Shown here: positions 33,897 to 42,602 of the stretch, one piece after another
Layout: each line of letters begins with the position of its first letter
Numbering within the stretch: position 1 is the first letter of the stretch
Assembly (NCBI GenBank): GCA_041394285.1
Contig: JAWKIL010000012.1
Span: 97,442 to 161,441, forward strand
Length of the DNA stretch: 64,000 nucleotides
Reading direction: 5' to 3'
DNA from: CADEDH01 sp041394285
GTDB lineage: Bacteria > Actinomycetota > Acidimicrobiia > Acidimicrobiales > SZUA-35
The notes under the pieces: generated by a model
Seen by the model: only the letters and a program-made list of their open reading frames with translations
Database searches by the model: none
Told to the model about the DNA's origin: nothing
Made by a program: the position numbers and the translations under genes

Positions 33897-34487
33897 GTGC
33901 TCCTCCATCAGCCGGTACGAAGAACAGGTCGGTGCCACCGCCGGAACCATCGTGGTGGGTCCCTGGTGGCGGTGCTGGCGATCGTCGGCATCCCCGTCGT
34001 GTCGTGGTGGCACGGTGCCTCGCCAGCCACGCGCTCCGAAGCCGAGGGCGCCGTTCCCGACGGCACGACGGTGTTCGACACCGACGTCCCCGGGGTGGCA
34101 AGGCTCGACCCGGCGCTCCTCACCGCGCTGCGGGTCGCCGCCGACGATGCGGCCGGCGACGGGATCGAGATCGTCGTCAACAGCGGCTGGCGATCAGCTG
34201 CCTATCAGGCCGAGCTGCTCGACGAGGCGATCGCCGACCATGGAGGGCGGGACGAAGCGGCACGGTGGGTGGCCGCCCCGGACCGGTCGGCTCACGTGTC
34301 GGGGAACGCGGTCGATGTCGGGCCCGCCGAGGCCCGGGAGTGGTTGACCCGCCACGGCAGCCGATACGGCCTCTGCCCGACCTATGACAACGAGCCGTGG
34401 CATTACGAGCTGCGCCCCGACGCCGCCGATGACGGTTGTCCGGCCCCCTACACCGATCCCACGTACGATCCGAGGATGCGACCGTGA
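33897..34487 (+). CDS. M15-family D,D-/L,D-peptidase (VanY-like)
   Basis: A 196-residue zinc peptidase of the M15 family, which trims peptidoglycan stem peptides. The metal site is SAHVSGNAVDVG (His and Asp) and EPWHYEL (Glu catalytic, His ligand). GWRSAAYQAELL is the substrate-side motif. A hydrophobic segment (LVAVLAIVGIPVV) near residue 25 anchors or exports it. Upstream of this the frame reads Arg/His-rich, so GTG 33897 is uncertain and the N-terminus could be longer or reach in from another frame. Divergent from the two-component operon. Confidence 0.82.
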   Translation: MLLHQPVRRTGRCHRRNHRGGSLVAVLAIVGIPVVSWWHGASPATRSEAEGAVPDGTTVFDTDVPGVARLDPALLTALRVAADDAAGDGIEIVVNSGWRSAAYQAELLDEAIADHGGRDEAARWVAAPDRSAHVSGNAVDVGPAEAREWLTRHGSRYGLCPTYDNEPWHYELRPDAADDGCPAPYTDPTYDPRMRP

Positions 34488-34501
34488 CCGGTCCCGGGCG
34501 G

Positions 34502-35650
34502 TCAGATGCCGAGATCGAACCGATGGCAGCCGTCGATGACGGTGCGGCGGGTCTCGGCGTCGTAACGGTTGGCCGCCGGGTCGTGGGCCAGCGGGGCGTA
34601 GACGTAGGGGTCTTCGTGGGGAAAGCGCTGGGCCCGGGCGGCGACGGCCACCGGGATGCACCGGGCCCGACGCTCGATGTACTCCGGCGTGTAGGCGTTG
34701 CCCGACCCGTTGAGCACCCCGGTGCGGCCCACCACCGACGAGTACCGGTGGAACCCGAAGTTGACCGTGATCCGGGTGCTGTTCGAGTTGTTGGCGTACG
34801 AGCCGTGGAGGCTCTGGCGGTTCGTCATCGACACGTCGCCCGGGCCGGCCACGATGGGCACGGCGTCGGGCAGGCGCTCGGACCCGCCGTTCGCCTCCAC
34901 CCGGGCCTTGATGTCGATCTTGCCCTCCAGGTGGCTGCCGGGAACCACCCACACCCCGTTGGCCGGGTTCGACCCGTACAGCTGGAGCTGGAAGTTGAAC
35001 CCGTGGGCGTCGCCGTCCCAGCTCGGGTCGTCCCACAGGAGCTGGCCGTCCTGGTGCCACGCCACCGACGGGCCCAGCCCCGGCAGCTTCACGAACACCA
35101 CGTCGGTGAACGGGGTGAAGTCGGGCCCGTGCACGGCCTCGGCCACCCGCAACAGGCCCGGGTGCCCGTAGACCCGCAGGAACGTCTCCATCATCTCCAG
35201 CCCGGCCTGGATCAGGTACGGCACCTCGGCCGGGGCGTCGGCGGCCGCCGCCGGCTCGTGCATCTTCACCGGATGCCGGCCGTGGTTCAGCCTGGTTCCC
35301 CCCACCGGGTCGGACAGGGGTGGGGCCATCAGCCACGGGTTGCGTTCCCAGTCCGCCCCCAGGGCGGGACGGCCGTGACGGTCGACCGGCGACGACTTCG
35401 TGGGGTACGGCGCCCGTTCCAGCACCTCGTTCGCCTCGGCCCGCAGTTCCTCGAGCTCGTCGGGGCCCACCACTCCGGTGAACACGTAGAAGCCGTAGGT
35501 GCGGTAGGCCTCGAGGATGTCGGGATGGACCCGCCCGTCGTCGGTGAAGCGGATCGGACCCCGGTTGGGCAGAGCGAGCGCCCGGGCCTCGCCCTCGGCG
35601 TAGTAGGCGGCCCGGGCCGCCTCGTCGGCGTCGATGCTGATGGCGGTCAT
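34502..35650 (-). CDS. phytanoyl-CoA dioxygenase (PhyH) family protein
   Basis: A 382-residue Fe(II)/2-oxoglutarate oxygenase. The iron ligands are in VAWHQDGQLLWDD and QSLHGSYANNS, with the co-substrate Arg in NSTRITVNFGFH. It is longer than usual for the family, with an N-terminal segment (DPDGRVHPDIL-like start, TYGFYVFTGVV) and an inserted region near 90-150. It is unrelated at the level of detail to the 28.4-kb PhyH protein. ATG 35650 fits the family start. Upstream lies a repeat array rather than a gene. Substrate unknown. Confidence 0.85.
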   Translation of the reverse strand: MTAISIDADEAARAAYYAEGEARALALPNRGPIRFTDDGRVHPDILEAYRTYGFYVFTGVVGPDELEELRAEANEVLERAPYPTKSSPVDRHGRPALGADWERNPWLMAPPLSDPVGGTRLNHGRHPVKMHEPAAAADAPAEVPYLIQAGLEMMETFLRVYGHPGLLRVAEAVHGPDFTPFTDVVFVKLPGLGPSVAWHQDGQLLWDDPSWDGDAHGFNFQLQLYGSNPANGVWVVPGSHLEGKIDIKARVEANGGSERLPDAVPIVAGPGDVSMTNRQSLHGSYANNSNSTRITVNFGFHRYSSVVGRTGVLNGSGNAYTPEYIERRARCIPVAVAARAQRFPHEDPYVYAPLAHDPAANRYDAETRRTVIDGCHRFDLGI

Positions 35651-35656
35651 GCCCAC

Positions 35657-35757
35657 CAACCTAGGTGTCCCCTTCGGGGACCTCGAGTTCGCCTCCGGCG
35701 AACGTCCCAGGTGTCCCCTTCGGGGACCTCGAGTTCGCCTGCGACGGCAACCTAGGT
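35657..35757. repeat. duplicated hairpin array flanked by CAACCTAGG
   Basis: A 31-bp unit occurs twice, at 35663-35693 and 35709-35739, 46 bp apart. Each unit holds a hairpin, AGGTGTCCCC-TTCG-GGGGACCT. Between them lies GTTCGCC-TCC-GGCGAAC (35687-35703). The motif CAACCTAGG stands at both ends (35657 and 35748). The array lies between divergent genes (PhyH start and a small hypothetical protein end). Confidence 0.8.
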
Positions 35758-36033
35758 TGGGGGCCCGTCGCGGCTCGAAACGACCGCGGTTGCGCCGCGC
35801 CGGGCCAGCTCGTCGCGCAGCTCCGCCACCACGGCCACCAGGTGGGTTCCCGACACGGCCAGCGCCCCGGCCAGGGCGAGCAGATCGTCGTCCCGCAGGC
35901 GGTCGAGCCGGCTGCCGTCGAGCCAGGCCAGCGCGCTGTTGAGCTTGCGCACGGCGGCCGACATCTGAGGGTCGGTGAGCACCGGCTGGGCCAGCTGCCG
36001 CACCTCCATCGCTACCCGCTTCCGCCGCACCAT
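35752..36033 (-). CDS. small hypothetical protein
   Basis: A 93-residue, mostly alpha-helical protein beginning MVRRKRVAMEVRQLAQPVL, with a Leu/Asp-rich middle (LDRLRDDDLLALAGALAVSGTHLVAVVAELRDELARRG). No known family recognised. ATG 36033 has a GGAAG site; ATG 36009 is an alternative. Its end overlaps the right edge of the repeat array, so the last residues (SSRDGPPT) derive partly from repeat sequence. Divergent from the downstream amidohydrolase gene. Confidence 0.55.
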   Translation of the reverse strand: MVRRKRVAMEVRQLAQPVLTDPQMSAAVRKLNSALAWLDGSRLDRLRDDDLLALAGALAVSGTHLVAVVAELRDELARRGATAVVSSRDGPPT

Positions 36034-36166
36034 CTTCCGAGTATGACGACGGGGTGTGACAGTCCGGACGGCTCGTCGGCCCGGCGGCCCCATCGGCCGT
36101 GGCGGGCGGGGTCCCGTGCCCCCCGCTCGCCGTGCAGGCCGGGCCGGGCCGGCGCGAGACTGGGGC

Positions 36167-37291
36167 ATGGGACCGATCAAGACTGAGGACCGGACACCGG
36201 TCTACGACGCCGACGCCCACATCTGCGAGCCGACGTCGGTGTGGACCGAATACTGCGACCCGGCGTACCGGGAACTGATCCTGCGGGCCGGGCTCACCGA
36301 GGCGGGCAGGGACAACCTGTTCGTGGAGGGGAAGCCCACCGGCACGTCGGCCGCCCCGGCCTGCATCCCCGGGTCCTACGCCAACCCCGACATCACCTGG
36401 GATGACATCCTCCCCGGCAGCTGGGACCCATCGGCGCGGCTCGACGTGATGGACGCCGAGCGCCTCGACGCCGCCCTCATGTTCCCCTCGCTCGACCTGC
36501 TGGCCGGCGACATCACCCGGCCCGACGTGGCCGCCGCCAATGCCCGGGCCTACAACCGGTGGATGGCCGACTTCATCGCCGTGAACCCCGAGCGGCTGTA
36601 CGGCATGGGGGTGTGCCCCCTGCAGTCGGTCGACGCCGCGGTGGACGAGATCGCCTTCCTGGCCGAGCACGGCTTCACCGGCCTCACCTTCCGCCCCGAG
36701 CGCTACAACGGCCTGGAGCTGTACTCGCCCGAGATGGACCGGGTGTGGTCGGCGGCCGAAGACCACGACCTCACGGTGGCCATCCACGGCAGCTTCGGCT
36801 CCAAGATGACGAGCTTCGCCCGCACCCGGTACACCAACCAGTTCTACGTCCACATGGTGTGCCACCCGTTCGAGCAGATGGCGTCGGTGATGGAGGTGGT
36901 GGCCAGCGGCATCCTCGACGACCATCCCCGCCTCCGGGTCGGCTTCTTCGAGAGTGGCCTGGGCTGGCTGCCGTTCTGGCTGGAGCGGCTCGACGACCAC
37001 AAGCAGTCGATGGGCCACCTCGTGCCCCGCCTCAAGCGCGACCCCACCGAGATCTTCGCCCAGCAGTGCTTCGTCACGATGGAGGCGGGCGAGGGTGAGG
37101 CGTTCGCCCAGGTGGCCGAGATGGGTCTGGCCCACACCGTGGTGTGGGGCTCCGACTACCCCCACTACGACTGCACCTTCCCCGGCGCCCTGGCCGAGTT
37201 GGAGGAGACGTTCGCCAAGCTCCCCCGGCCCGAGTTGTTCGCCGAGGTGACCTATACCAACGCCCGCCGCTTCATGGGCCTGGACAAGTAG
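36167..37291 (+). CDS. amidohydrolase 2-type metal-dependent hydrolase
   Basis: A 374-residue TIM-barrel hydrolase of the ACMSD/amidohydrolase-2 group. Metal ligands are in VYDADAHICEP (D-A-H), AIHGSFGSK and WGSDYPHYD. MVCHPFEQMASVM and FFESGLGWLPFWLERLDDH are typical of the uncharacterised catabolic members. Enzymes of this group decarboxylate or hydrolyse breakdown products. ATG 36167 follows a GGGGC stretch. It is followed at once by a palindromic element. Substrate unknown. Confidence 0.88.
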   Translation: MGPIKTEDRTPVYDADAHICEPTSVWTEYCDPAYRELILRAGLTEAGRDNLFVEGKPTGTSAAPACIPGSYANPDITWDDILPGSWDPSARLDVMDAERLDAALMFPSLDLLAGDITRPDVAAANARAYNRWMADFIAVNPERLYGMGVCPLQSVDAAVDEIAFLAEHGFTGLTFRPERYNGLELYSPEMDRVWSAAEDHDLTVAIHGSFGSKMTSFARTRYTNQFYVHMVCHPFEQMASVMEVVASGILDDHPRLRVGFFESGLGWLPFWLERLDDHKQSMGHLVPRLKRDPTEIFAQQCFVTMEAGEGEAFAQVAEMGLAHTVVWGSDYPHYDCTFPGALAELEETFAKLPRPELFAEVTYTNARRFMGLDK

Positions 37292-37297
37292 ATTCCT

Positions 37298-37334
37298 AGG
37301 AGCTTGAGCGGCGCTGAGCGCCGCTCAAGCTCCT
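37298..37334. repeat. dispersed 37-bp palindrome, copy 2
   Basis: A perfect palindrome with 18-bp arms around a central G; one further CT/AG pair on each side extends it to 37296-37336. Compared with the other copies, the C-C pair partners are changed on both arms (AGCTT...AAGCT), so pairing is kept. Lies between convergent stops; the TTTCG edge (read CGAAAC on the minus strand) faces the protease-like gene. Confidence 0.85.
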
Positions 37335-37342
37335 AGTTTCGA

Positions 37343-39226
37343 TCAGTCGCCGGCGGGGGTGTCGGCCGGCGCCGGCTCGGTGCCGGGGTTGACGGGGGTG
37401 CCGGCGGGCGGGGTGTCGGTGGTCAGATCGACCGCCATCACGTCGGCCGCCTCGGCGCAGTGCAGGATGCGGGCGCACAGGGCGGCCACGTCGGGTGCCT
37501 GGCGCACGTCGCCGGGGTCGATTCCGTTGGGCCGGTAGCCGAGCGACGCCATCCCGATCACCTTGCCGTCGCCGGTGACGAGGGGACCGCCCTGGAACAG
37601 GGTGCCCACCGGCGCCGTGTGCTGGAGACCCGACTGCGAATGGTCGAGCAGGGTGCCGGGCGAGGCGGTGGCCCCCTGGCCCCCCACGCCGCTCATGGCG
37701 AACACCCGGCCGCCCACGGCGGTCACCTGGTCCACGTCGCTGGCCAGTGACAGCGGAGGAATGACCTCCTTCACCACCACCAGGGCCAGGTCGCGGTCGG
37801 GGTCCCAGGCCCACAGCTGGGCCGGGATGCGCTGGGTGCGCTTGACCAGCTCGATGGCCGGCGCCGGCTCGGTGGTGGACGCCGCCACCAGCGAGTAGCT
37901 GGTGACGAAGGCGGTGCCGTCGTCGTGGGGCAGCACGGCGAAGGCCGCCCCGGTGAGCAGGTTCCCGGCCTCGTCCTTCGTCTCCAACTGCCACACCGAC
38001 GGCCCGACGGAAGCCGGCAGGGTGGAGACGCCCTGGGCGTCGGCCACGAACTCGTCGAGCGGCACCAGCTCGGCCCGGATGTCGTTCACGGCCTGGACCC
38101 GGAGCTCGTCGACGGCGCCCACGGCGTCGGTGAACTGCTTGTCGAACCCGTTGACGAAGCGGCTCACCGTCTCCTCGTTCTGGGCCAGCCGCTGGTCGTA
38201 GTAGGCGTAGAAAGCGGCCCCGCTGAACCCGATGCCGAGCCCGAAGAACAGCAGCATGGTGGAGATCCCGATCACGCTGCGGGGCAGGATCCGGTGGCGC
38301 ACCTTCGCCCGGCCGGGCGTGACCGGCACGAATCCCCGACGCTCCCACCGCCGCCGGCGCACGGCCTTGGCCACCGGGTTGGTGGGGGCGACGAACGGCT
38401 CGCCGGCCGCCCCGGAGTCGCTCGACGGCCGGGCCGGCTCACCGTCGAGGCGGCGCAGGCGGGGGGTGACGAGCAGGCGGCGCCCGTCGGGGCTGCGGAA
38501 CCGGGACCGGGCGCGGGCCCGGGCCTCGCCCACGGTGATCGTCTCCACCGCCGCGTCGTCGAGGTCGACCGGGCCGGCGGGGCGCGACGAGCCGGTTGAC
38601 GGATCAGCCCGGGCCTCGGCTTCGGCGGCCACCGGCAGGCGGGGCCGCTCGGCCGCCACCAGGGCGGTGGAGGCCGCCCCCGACCGTTCCGGACGGGAGC
38701 CGACCAGGGCTTCCACGCCGGCGCCCGTTCCAGCGCGGCTGGACTCGGTGACCAGAGCCTCGTCGGCGGCCCGGGCGGCGGCGGCCGCCACGGCGGCGGC
38801 CGTGCCGGCCTTGGCCCGGGCGGGGCTCACCTTGCCGGTGCGGGTGCCGGTGCGGGTGCCGGCCGTGCGGGTGGCCCCGGTGCGGGTGTCGCCAGCGCGG
38901 GTGCCCCCGGCGCGGGCGCCTGCGGTGCGGGTGCCCCCGGCGCGACCGACGGTGGTGCGGGCCACGGTGGTGCGGCCGGCGGCGGTGCGGGTGGTGCCGG
39001 AGCGGCGGGCGGAGGCGGCGGCCGCCCCGGCCGACGTGGTCCCCGATCCGGCGGTGGCCGACCAGTCCCGGGTGGAGCCGTTGGCGGCCCCGGAACCCTG
39101 GGTCCCGGAGCCCTTGGCGCCGGCGCCCCGGGCCCCGCCACCGGTGGCTTCCCCGCCGGGAGCTCTGGACCTGGCCGCCGCCCCATCCCGGGTCGACGAG
39201 CCCTTGGGTGGCATCGAGGTGGTCAT
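37343..39226 (-). CDS. trypsin-like protein with degenerate active site and low-complexity N-terminus
   Basis: A 627-residue membrane protein. Residues 1-300 are low-complexity (Gly/Ala/Thr/Arg, including R-T-x-G-T repeats), then comes a membrane helix (SVIGISTMLLFFGLGIGFSGAAF) at about 338-360 and an extracytoplasmic trypsin/HtrA-like domain. The usual TNAH is TSYS, so the catalytic His is gone; DPDRDLALV keeps the Asp; and the GNSGGP position reads LFQGGPLV, so the catalytic Ser is Gln. It should not cleave peptides and may serve as a scaffold or binding protein. It is co-transcribed one base after the penicillin-binding protein gene. Confidence 0.8.
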   Translation of the reverse strand: MTTSMPPKGSSTRDGAAARSRAPGGEATGGGARGAGAKGSGTQGSGAANGSTRDWSATAGSGTTSAGAAAASARRSGTTRTAAGRTTVARTTVGRAGGTRTAGARAGGTRAGDTRTGATRTAGTRTGTRTGKVSPARAKAGTAAAVAAAAARAADEALVTESSRAGTGAGVEALVGSRPERSGAASTALVAAERPRLPVAAEAEARADPSTGSSRPAGPVDLDDAAVETITVGEARARARSRFRSPDGRRLLVTPRLRRLDGEPARPSSDSGAAGEPFVAPTNPVAKAVRRRRWERRGFVPVTPGRAKVRHRILPRSVIGISTMLLFFGLGIGFSGAAFYAYYDQRLAQNEETVSRFVNGFDKQFTDAVGAVDELRVQAVNDIRAELVPLDEFVADAQGVSTLPASVGPSVWQLETKDEAGNLLTGAAFAVLPHDDGTAFVTSYSLVAASTTEPAPAIELVKRTQRIPAQLWAWDPDRDLALVVVKEVIPPLSLASDVDQVTAVGGRVFAMSGVGGQGATASPGTLLDHSQSGLQHTAPVGTLFQGGPLVTGDGKVIGMASLGYRPNGIDPGDVRQAPDVAALCARILHCAEAADVMAVDLTTDTPPAGTPVNPGTEPAPADTPAGD

Positions 39227-39227
39227 C

Positions 39228-41480
39228 TCATCTCCCGCGTGGTGGGTTGGTGGTGCTTGCGGATGTGGGGCCGGCCGGGGCCAGACCGGCGGGAGAGGAG
39301 ACCGGCGGCAGCGACACCGGCACCTCGGGTTCAGGCAGCGAGGGCACCTCCGGCACCCCTTGGCGCTGGCACGCCTTGCCGCCGCAGTTGTCGGCCAGCA
39401 CGGCCGGCTTCTGCCGGTCGCCGACCTCGTTCGGCTCCTCCTCGACGGCGCCGCCGTCGGCGGCCCCTGGTGCGGCGTTGGCCGCCGCGGCGTCGTTCTT
39501 CTTCGCCTTCTTGGTCTTGGGCGGCGGGGTGATCTTCTCCGGGACGGGGAACGGCACCACCTCCCTGCCCTCCATGGCCACCGTCATGTAGTCGTGCCAG
39601 GCGATGGCGGGGTGGGTGCCGCCGGTGACCACCCGCACCCCGTTGATGCCGGTGAGCGAGCGCTGGCCATCGGCGTGCCCCATCCACACCGCGGTGGCCA
39701 CCTGGGGGGTGTAGCCCACGAACCAGGCGGCCCGGTAGCTCTGGGCCGTGCCCGTCTTGCCCGCCACCGGACGGCCGTCGAGCCGGGCCGTCTTGCCCGT
39801 GCCCCGCTCCACCACGCCGGTGAGCACGTCGGTCACGTTGTCGGCCACCTTCTGGTCGAGCACCGGGGAGCCGGTGGGGTGGGTGTTGTCGACCAGCACG
39901 TTGCCGTTGCGGTCGATCACCCGGAGCACGCCGGTGGCCTCGGCCCGCACCCCGCGATTGGCGAACGTGCCGTAGGCCGACGCCATCTCCAGGGGCGAGG
40001 TCTCGGCCGCGCCCAGAGCCAGTGAGGCCCCGTAGTTGCGGTTGGGGTCGAGCCGTTCCAGCCCGAGGCTGCGGGCCATGGCCACCGTGTTGTCGACGCC
40101 GACGTCGATCACGAGCTTGGCGAACACGGTGTTGACCGACGCCCGCATGGCCTCCCGCAACGGGATGTTGCCGCGGCCGGCGCCGTCGTAGTTGGAGATC
40201 GTGCAGTCGCCCTGGCAGCCCGGCACCCGCCAGCTACCGGGAGCGGGGTACCGGGCGTCGGGGCTGATGCCCTGGGACAGGGCGGTGGCCAGCACGAACG
40301 GCTTGAACGAGGAGCCCGGTTGGAAGCCGGTGGTGCCCCCGGTGGCCAGGTTGACCTGGCTGAAGGCGTAGTCACGGCCGCCCACCATGGCCACGACGTG
40401 GCCGGTGGCCGGCTCCAGCGACACCAGGGCCATGTCCACCGGATACTCGGTGCGCTCCAGCCGCTCGGCCACGGCCTGCTCGGCCGCGCTCTGCAGGCGG
40501 GGATCGATCGTGGTCTCGATCCGGAGCCCGCCGGTGTAGACGAGGTCCGGCCCGAGCTGGTCCACCAGGGTCTTCTCCACCCAGTCGACGAAGTAGGGGA
40601 AGCGGATGGCGCCCTTCACCGGCCGGGGGGCGATCAGGGTGACGGGGCCGGTGGCCGGGGTGTCGCTGTCGGCCGGCCACAGCCGGCGGGCGGCCTCGGT
40701 CTGGAACTGGTCGAGCGTGAGGTAACCCTGGTCCATCATGGCCTGGAGCACCATGACCCGCCGGCTCTCGGCTGCGTCGAGGTCGTTGCGGGGCGACAGG
40801 CGGGTGGGGGCCTGGACCAGGCCGGCCAGCGTGGCCGACTCCGACAGGTCGAGCTGGCTCACCGGCTTGCCGAAGTACACCTCGGCCGCCGCCCCGATGC
40901 CGTAGGCCCCGTCGCCGAAGTAGGAGGAGGTGAGGTAGCCGAAGAGGATCTCCTCCTTGGTCATCCGCTTCTCCACCTCGATGGCCAGCAGGGCCTCCTC
41001 CACCTTGCGCTCGATCGTCTGCTCCCGTGACAGGTAGACGTTCTTCACGTACTGCTGGGTGATGGTGGACCCGCCCTGGGCCACCTCGCCCAGCGCCAGG
41101 TTGGTGCGGGCGGCCCGGCCGATGCCCTCGTAGTCGATGCCGTTGTGCTGCCAGAACCGCTGGTCCTCGATGGCCACCACGGCCTGGCGGGCCGAGGTGG
41201 GGATGTCGTCCCAGGTGACCGGCACGGTGCGGTCGAAGCGGCGGAACACGGCGATCTCGTCGCCGTTGGCGTCGACCACGGTGGACGGCTCGGCGGTGAT
41301 GGCCGGCTTCTCGTCGGGCAGCTTGCCCGCCGGGAGAGGCCCGTAGATGAGCGTGGCCACCGCCACCCCCACCGTGGCCGGCGGCACCACCACCAGTGCC
41401 ACCAGGGTGGCGGTGCTGAGGCGCAGGACGGTGGAGATGACCTGGGCCAGGCGGTCGCTCCAGGTGATCCGCTCAGCCAC
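39228..41480 (-). CDS. bifunctional penicillin-binding protein (class A)
   Basis: A 750-residue peptidoglycan synthase. Membrane anchor at about 20-45. The GT51 glycosyltransferase domain has EDQRFWQHNGID and GGSTITQQYVKN. The transpeptidase domain has the S-x-x-K motif in GSSFKPF (catalytic Ser), SVN in RASVNTVFAK and KTGTAQSYRA. A Pro/Lys/Glu-rich tail follows. It links new glycan strands at the membrane. GTG 41480 overlaps the upstream gene by eight bases, and the protease-like gene follows, so the three form an operon, probably for one cell-wall complex. Confidence 0.95.
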   Translation of the reverse strand: MAERITWSDRLAQVISTVLRLSTATLVALVVVPPATVGVAVATLIYGPLPAGKLPDEKPAITAEPSTVVDANGDEIAVFRRFDRTVPVTWDDIPTSARQAVVAIEDQRFWQHNGIDYEGIGRAARTNLALGEVAQGGSTITQQYVKNVYLSREQTIERKVEEALLAIEVEKRMTKEEILFGYLTSSYFGDGAYGIGAAAEVYFGKPVSQLDLSESATLAGLVQAPTRLSPRNDLDAAESRRVMVLQAMMDQGYLTLDQFQTEAARRLWPADSDTPATGPVTLIAPRPVKGAIRFPYFVDWVEKTLVDQLGPDLVYTGGLRIETTIDPRLQSAAEQAVAERLERTEYPVDMALVSLEPATGHVVAMVGGRDYAFSQVNLATGGTTGFQPGSSFKPFVLATALSQGISPDARYPAPGSWRVPGCQGDCTISNYDGAGRGNIPLREAMRASVNTVFAKLVIDVGVDNTVAMARSLGLERLDPNRNYGASLALGAAETSPLEMASAYGTFANRGVRAEATGVLRVIDRNGNVLVDNTHPTGSPVLDQKVADNVTDVLTGVVERGTGKTARLDGRPVAGKTGTAQSYRAAWFVGYTPQVATAVWMGHADGQRSLTGINGVRVVTGGTHPAIAWHDYMTVAMEGREVVPFPVPEKITPPPKTKKAKKNDAAAANAAPGAADGGAVEEEPNEVGDRQKPAVLADNCGGKACQRQGVPEVPSLPEPEVPVSLPPVSSPAGLAPAGPTSASTTNPPRGR

Positions 41481-42489
41481 GGGTGCCTCCCGGGCCGGGG
41501 CGGGCCCCGGTGGATGCGGTGGTCGGCGTGGTGGGCGACGAGCTGGCTCCGATGGCGGCCGGGTTGCCCGGCGGGGTGGCGGCCGGGTCGGGCACGGTGG
41601 TGGGGGGCGGGGGCACCGGTATGCAGGCCGGCAGGTCCACGGTCATCCGTTGGTCCTGATGGGTGATGACGGCCGTGCTGGGGCCCAGCGCGTTGCAGGT
41701 GAGGACGAAGCGGGCCACCCCGTCGCCGTCGGCGGTCACCACGGCCGACGCTCCCGGCACCGGTGCGCCGGTGCCCGGGCCCAGGGTGGCCGACCCGGTG
41801 GGGGCCAGGGAGACGATCGCCCCGGCCAGGCCGTTGGTGACGGCCACGCCGTCGTCGTCGACCGAGCGCACCTTCACCGACACGGCCACCGTGCCGGTTC
41901 CCCCGAGGTAGATGTCGCCCTTCTTGGAGAACGACATCCGGGGGGTGGTGTCGACCGGTTCGAGGGTGAAGTCGAGCGGGCGGCGCTCGTCGCCGCCCAG
42001 GAAGAACACGGTGGAGCCGGTCATCGTGGCCTGGCCCTTCAGCCAGGCCCGCACCCGGTACCGTCCGCCCTGGATGCCGCCCGCCTTCCACGTGCCGTCG
42101 GGGCCGGCGGTCACGTCGGCCATGGCCACCCCGCCGGCGGTGTGGCGCTCGAGGCGGATCGTGGCGCCGGCGGCGGGGCCGGAGGGCAGGGTCACGGCGC
42201 CGCTGAGGGTGGCCCGACCGCCGGTGATGGCCGGCTTCGCCTCGGGGGCGGCCGGCGGCTCGTAGGCCAGCTCCAGCGACTGGGCCCGGGTGTCGGGGGC
42301 GGGGGTGACCACGTAGGGCGACGGGCCGATCGGCGTGGTCTCGACGGCCAGGTCGATCCCGGTGAGCTGGACGTCGGCCGCCGGGGCCGAAGGATGGGTG
42401 TAGGCCCCCGACACCGCTCCCCATTGCCAGGCCATCAGGCCCAGGCCGGACACCAGCATCAGCGGTGGAAACGCAGCAGCGACACGCAC
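41473..42489 (-). CDS. membrane-anchored beta-sandwich protein (carboxypeptidase-regulatory-like)
   Basis: About 338 residues. One N-terminal membrane helix (AAAFPPLMLVSGLGLMAW) is followed by beta-rich domains: one with ATLSGAVTLPSGPAAGATIRLE, the pattern of carboxypeptidase-regulatory-like folds, and a second, SVKVRSVDDDGVAVTNGLAGAIVSL, resembling a Big/invasin-like sandwich. The Pro/Thr-rich tail (PPPPTTVPDPAATPP) is disordered. GTG 42489 is preferred over an in-frame TTG at 42510. It is first of the cell-wall operon. A role in surface attachment or in the penicillin-binding protein complex is inferred from context. Confidence 0.7.
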   Translation of the reverse strand: MRVAAAFPPLMLVSGLGLMAWQWGAVSGAYTHPSAPAADVQLTGIDLAVETTPIGPSPYVVTPAPDTRAQSLELAYEPPAAPEAKPAITGGRATLSGAVTLPSGPAAGATIRLERHTAGGVAMADVTAGPDGTWKAGGIQGGRYRVRAWLKGQATMTGSTVFFLGGDERRPLDFTLEPVDTTPRMSFSKKGDIYLGGTGTVAVSVKVRSVDDDGVAVTNGLAGAIVSLAPTGSATLGPGTGAPVPGASAVVTADGDGVARFVLTCNALGPSTAVITHQDQRMTVDLPACIPVPPPPTTVPDPAATPPGNPAAIGASSSPTTPTTASTGARPGPGGTRG

Positions 42490-42514
42490 CCGGCCACCGT
42501 CGGCCCCCAACGGC

Positions 42515-42542
42515 GAGAGCTGAGCCCTTCGGCTCAGCTCTC
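42515..42542. terminator. perfect 12-bp stem hairpin
   Basis: GAGAGCTGAGCC (42515-42526) and GGCTCAGCTCTC (42531-42542) with loop CTTC. On the plus strand TGGTGCTTTTCGATCTATTTTC follows, a T-rich run. On the minus strand it follows the ferredoxin gene and precedes the cell-wall operon, so it could end the ferredoxin transcript; the T-rich side is the plus strand, where no gene reads in. A 5'-leader structure for the operon is the alternative. Confidence 0.5.
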
Positions 42543-42602
42543 TGGTGCTTTTCGATCTATTTTCTGCCGGCCGCGCCGGGCCGGGGGATCAACCGCGGTC
42601 GA

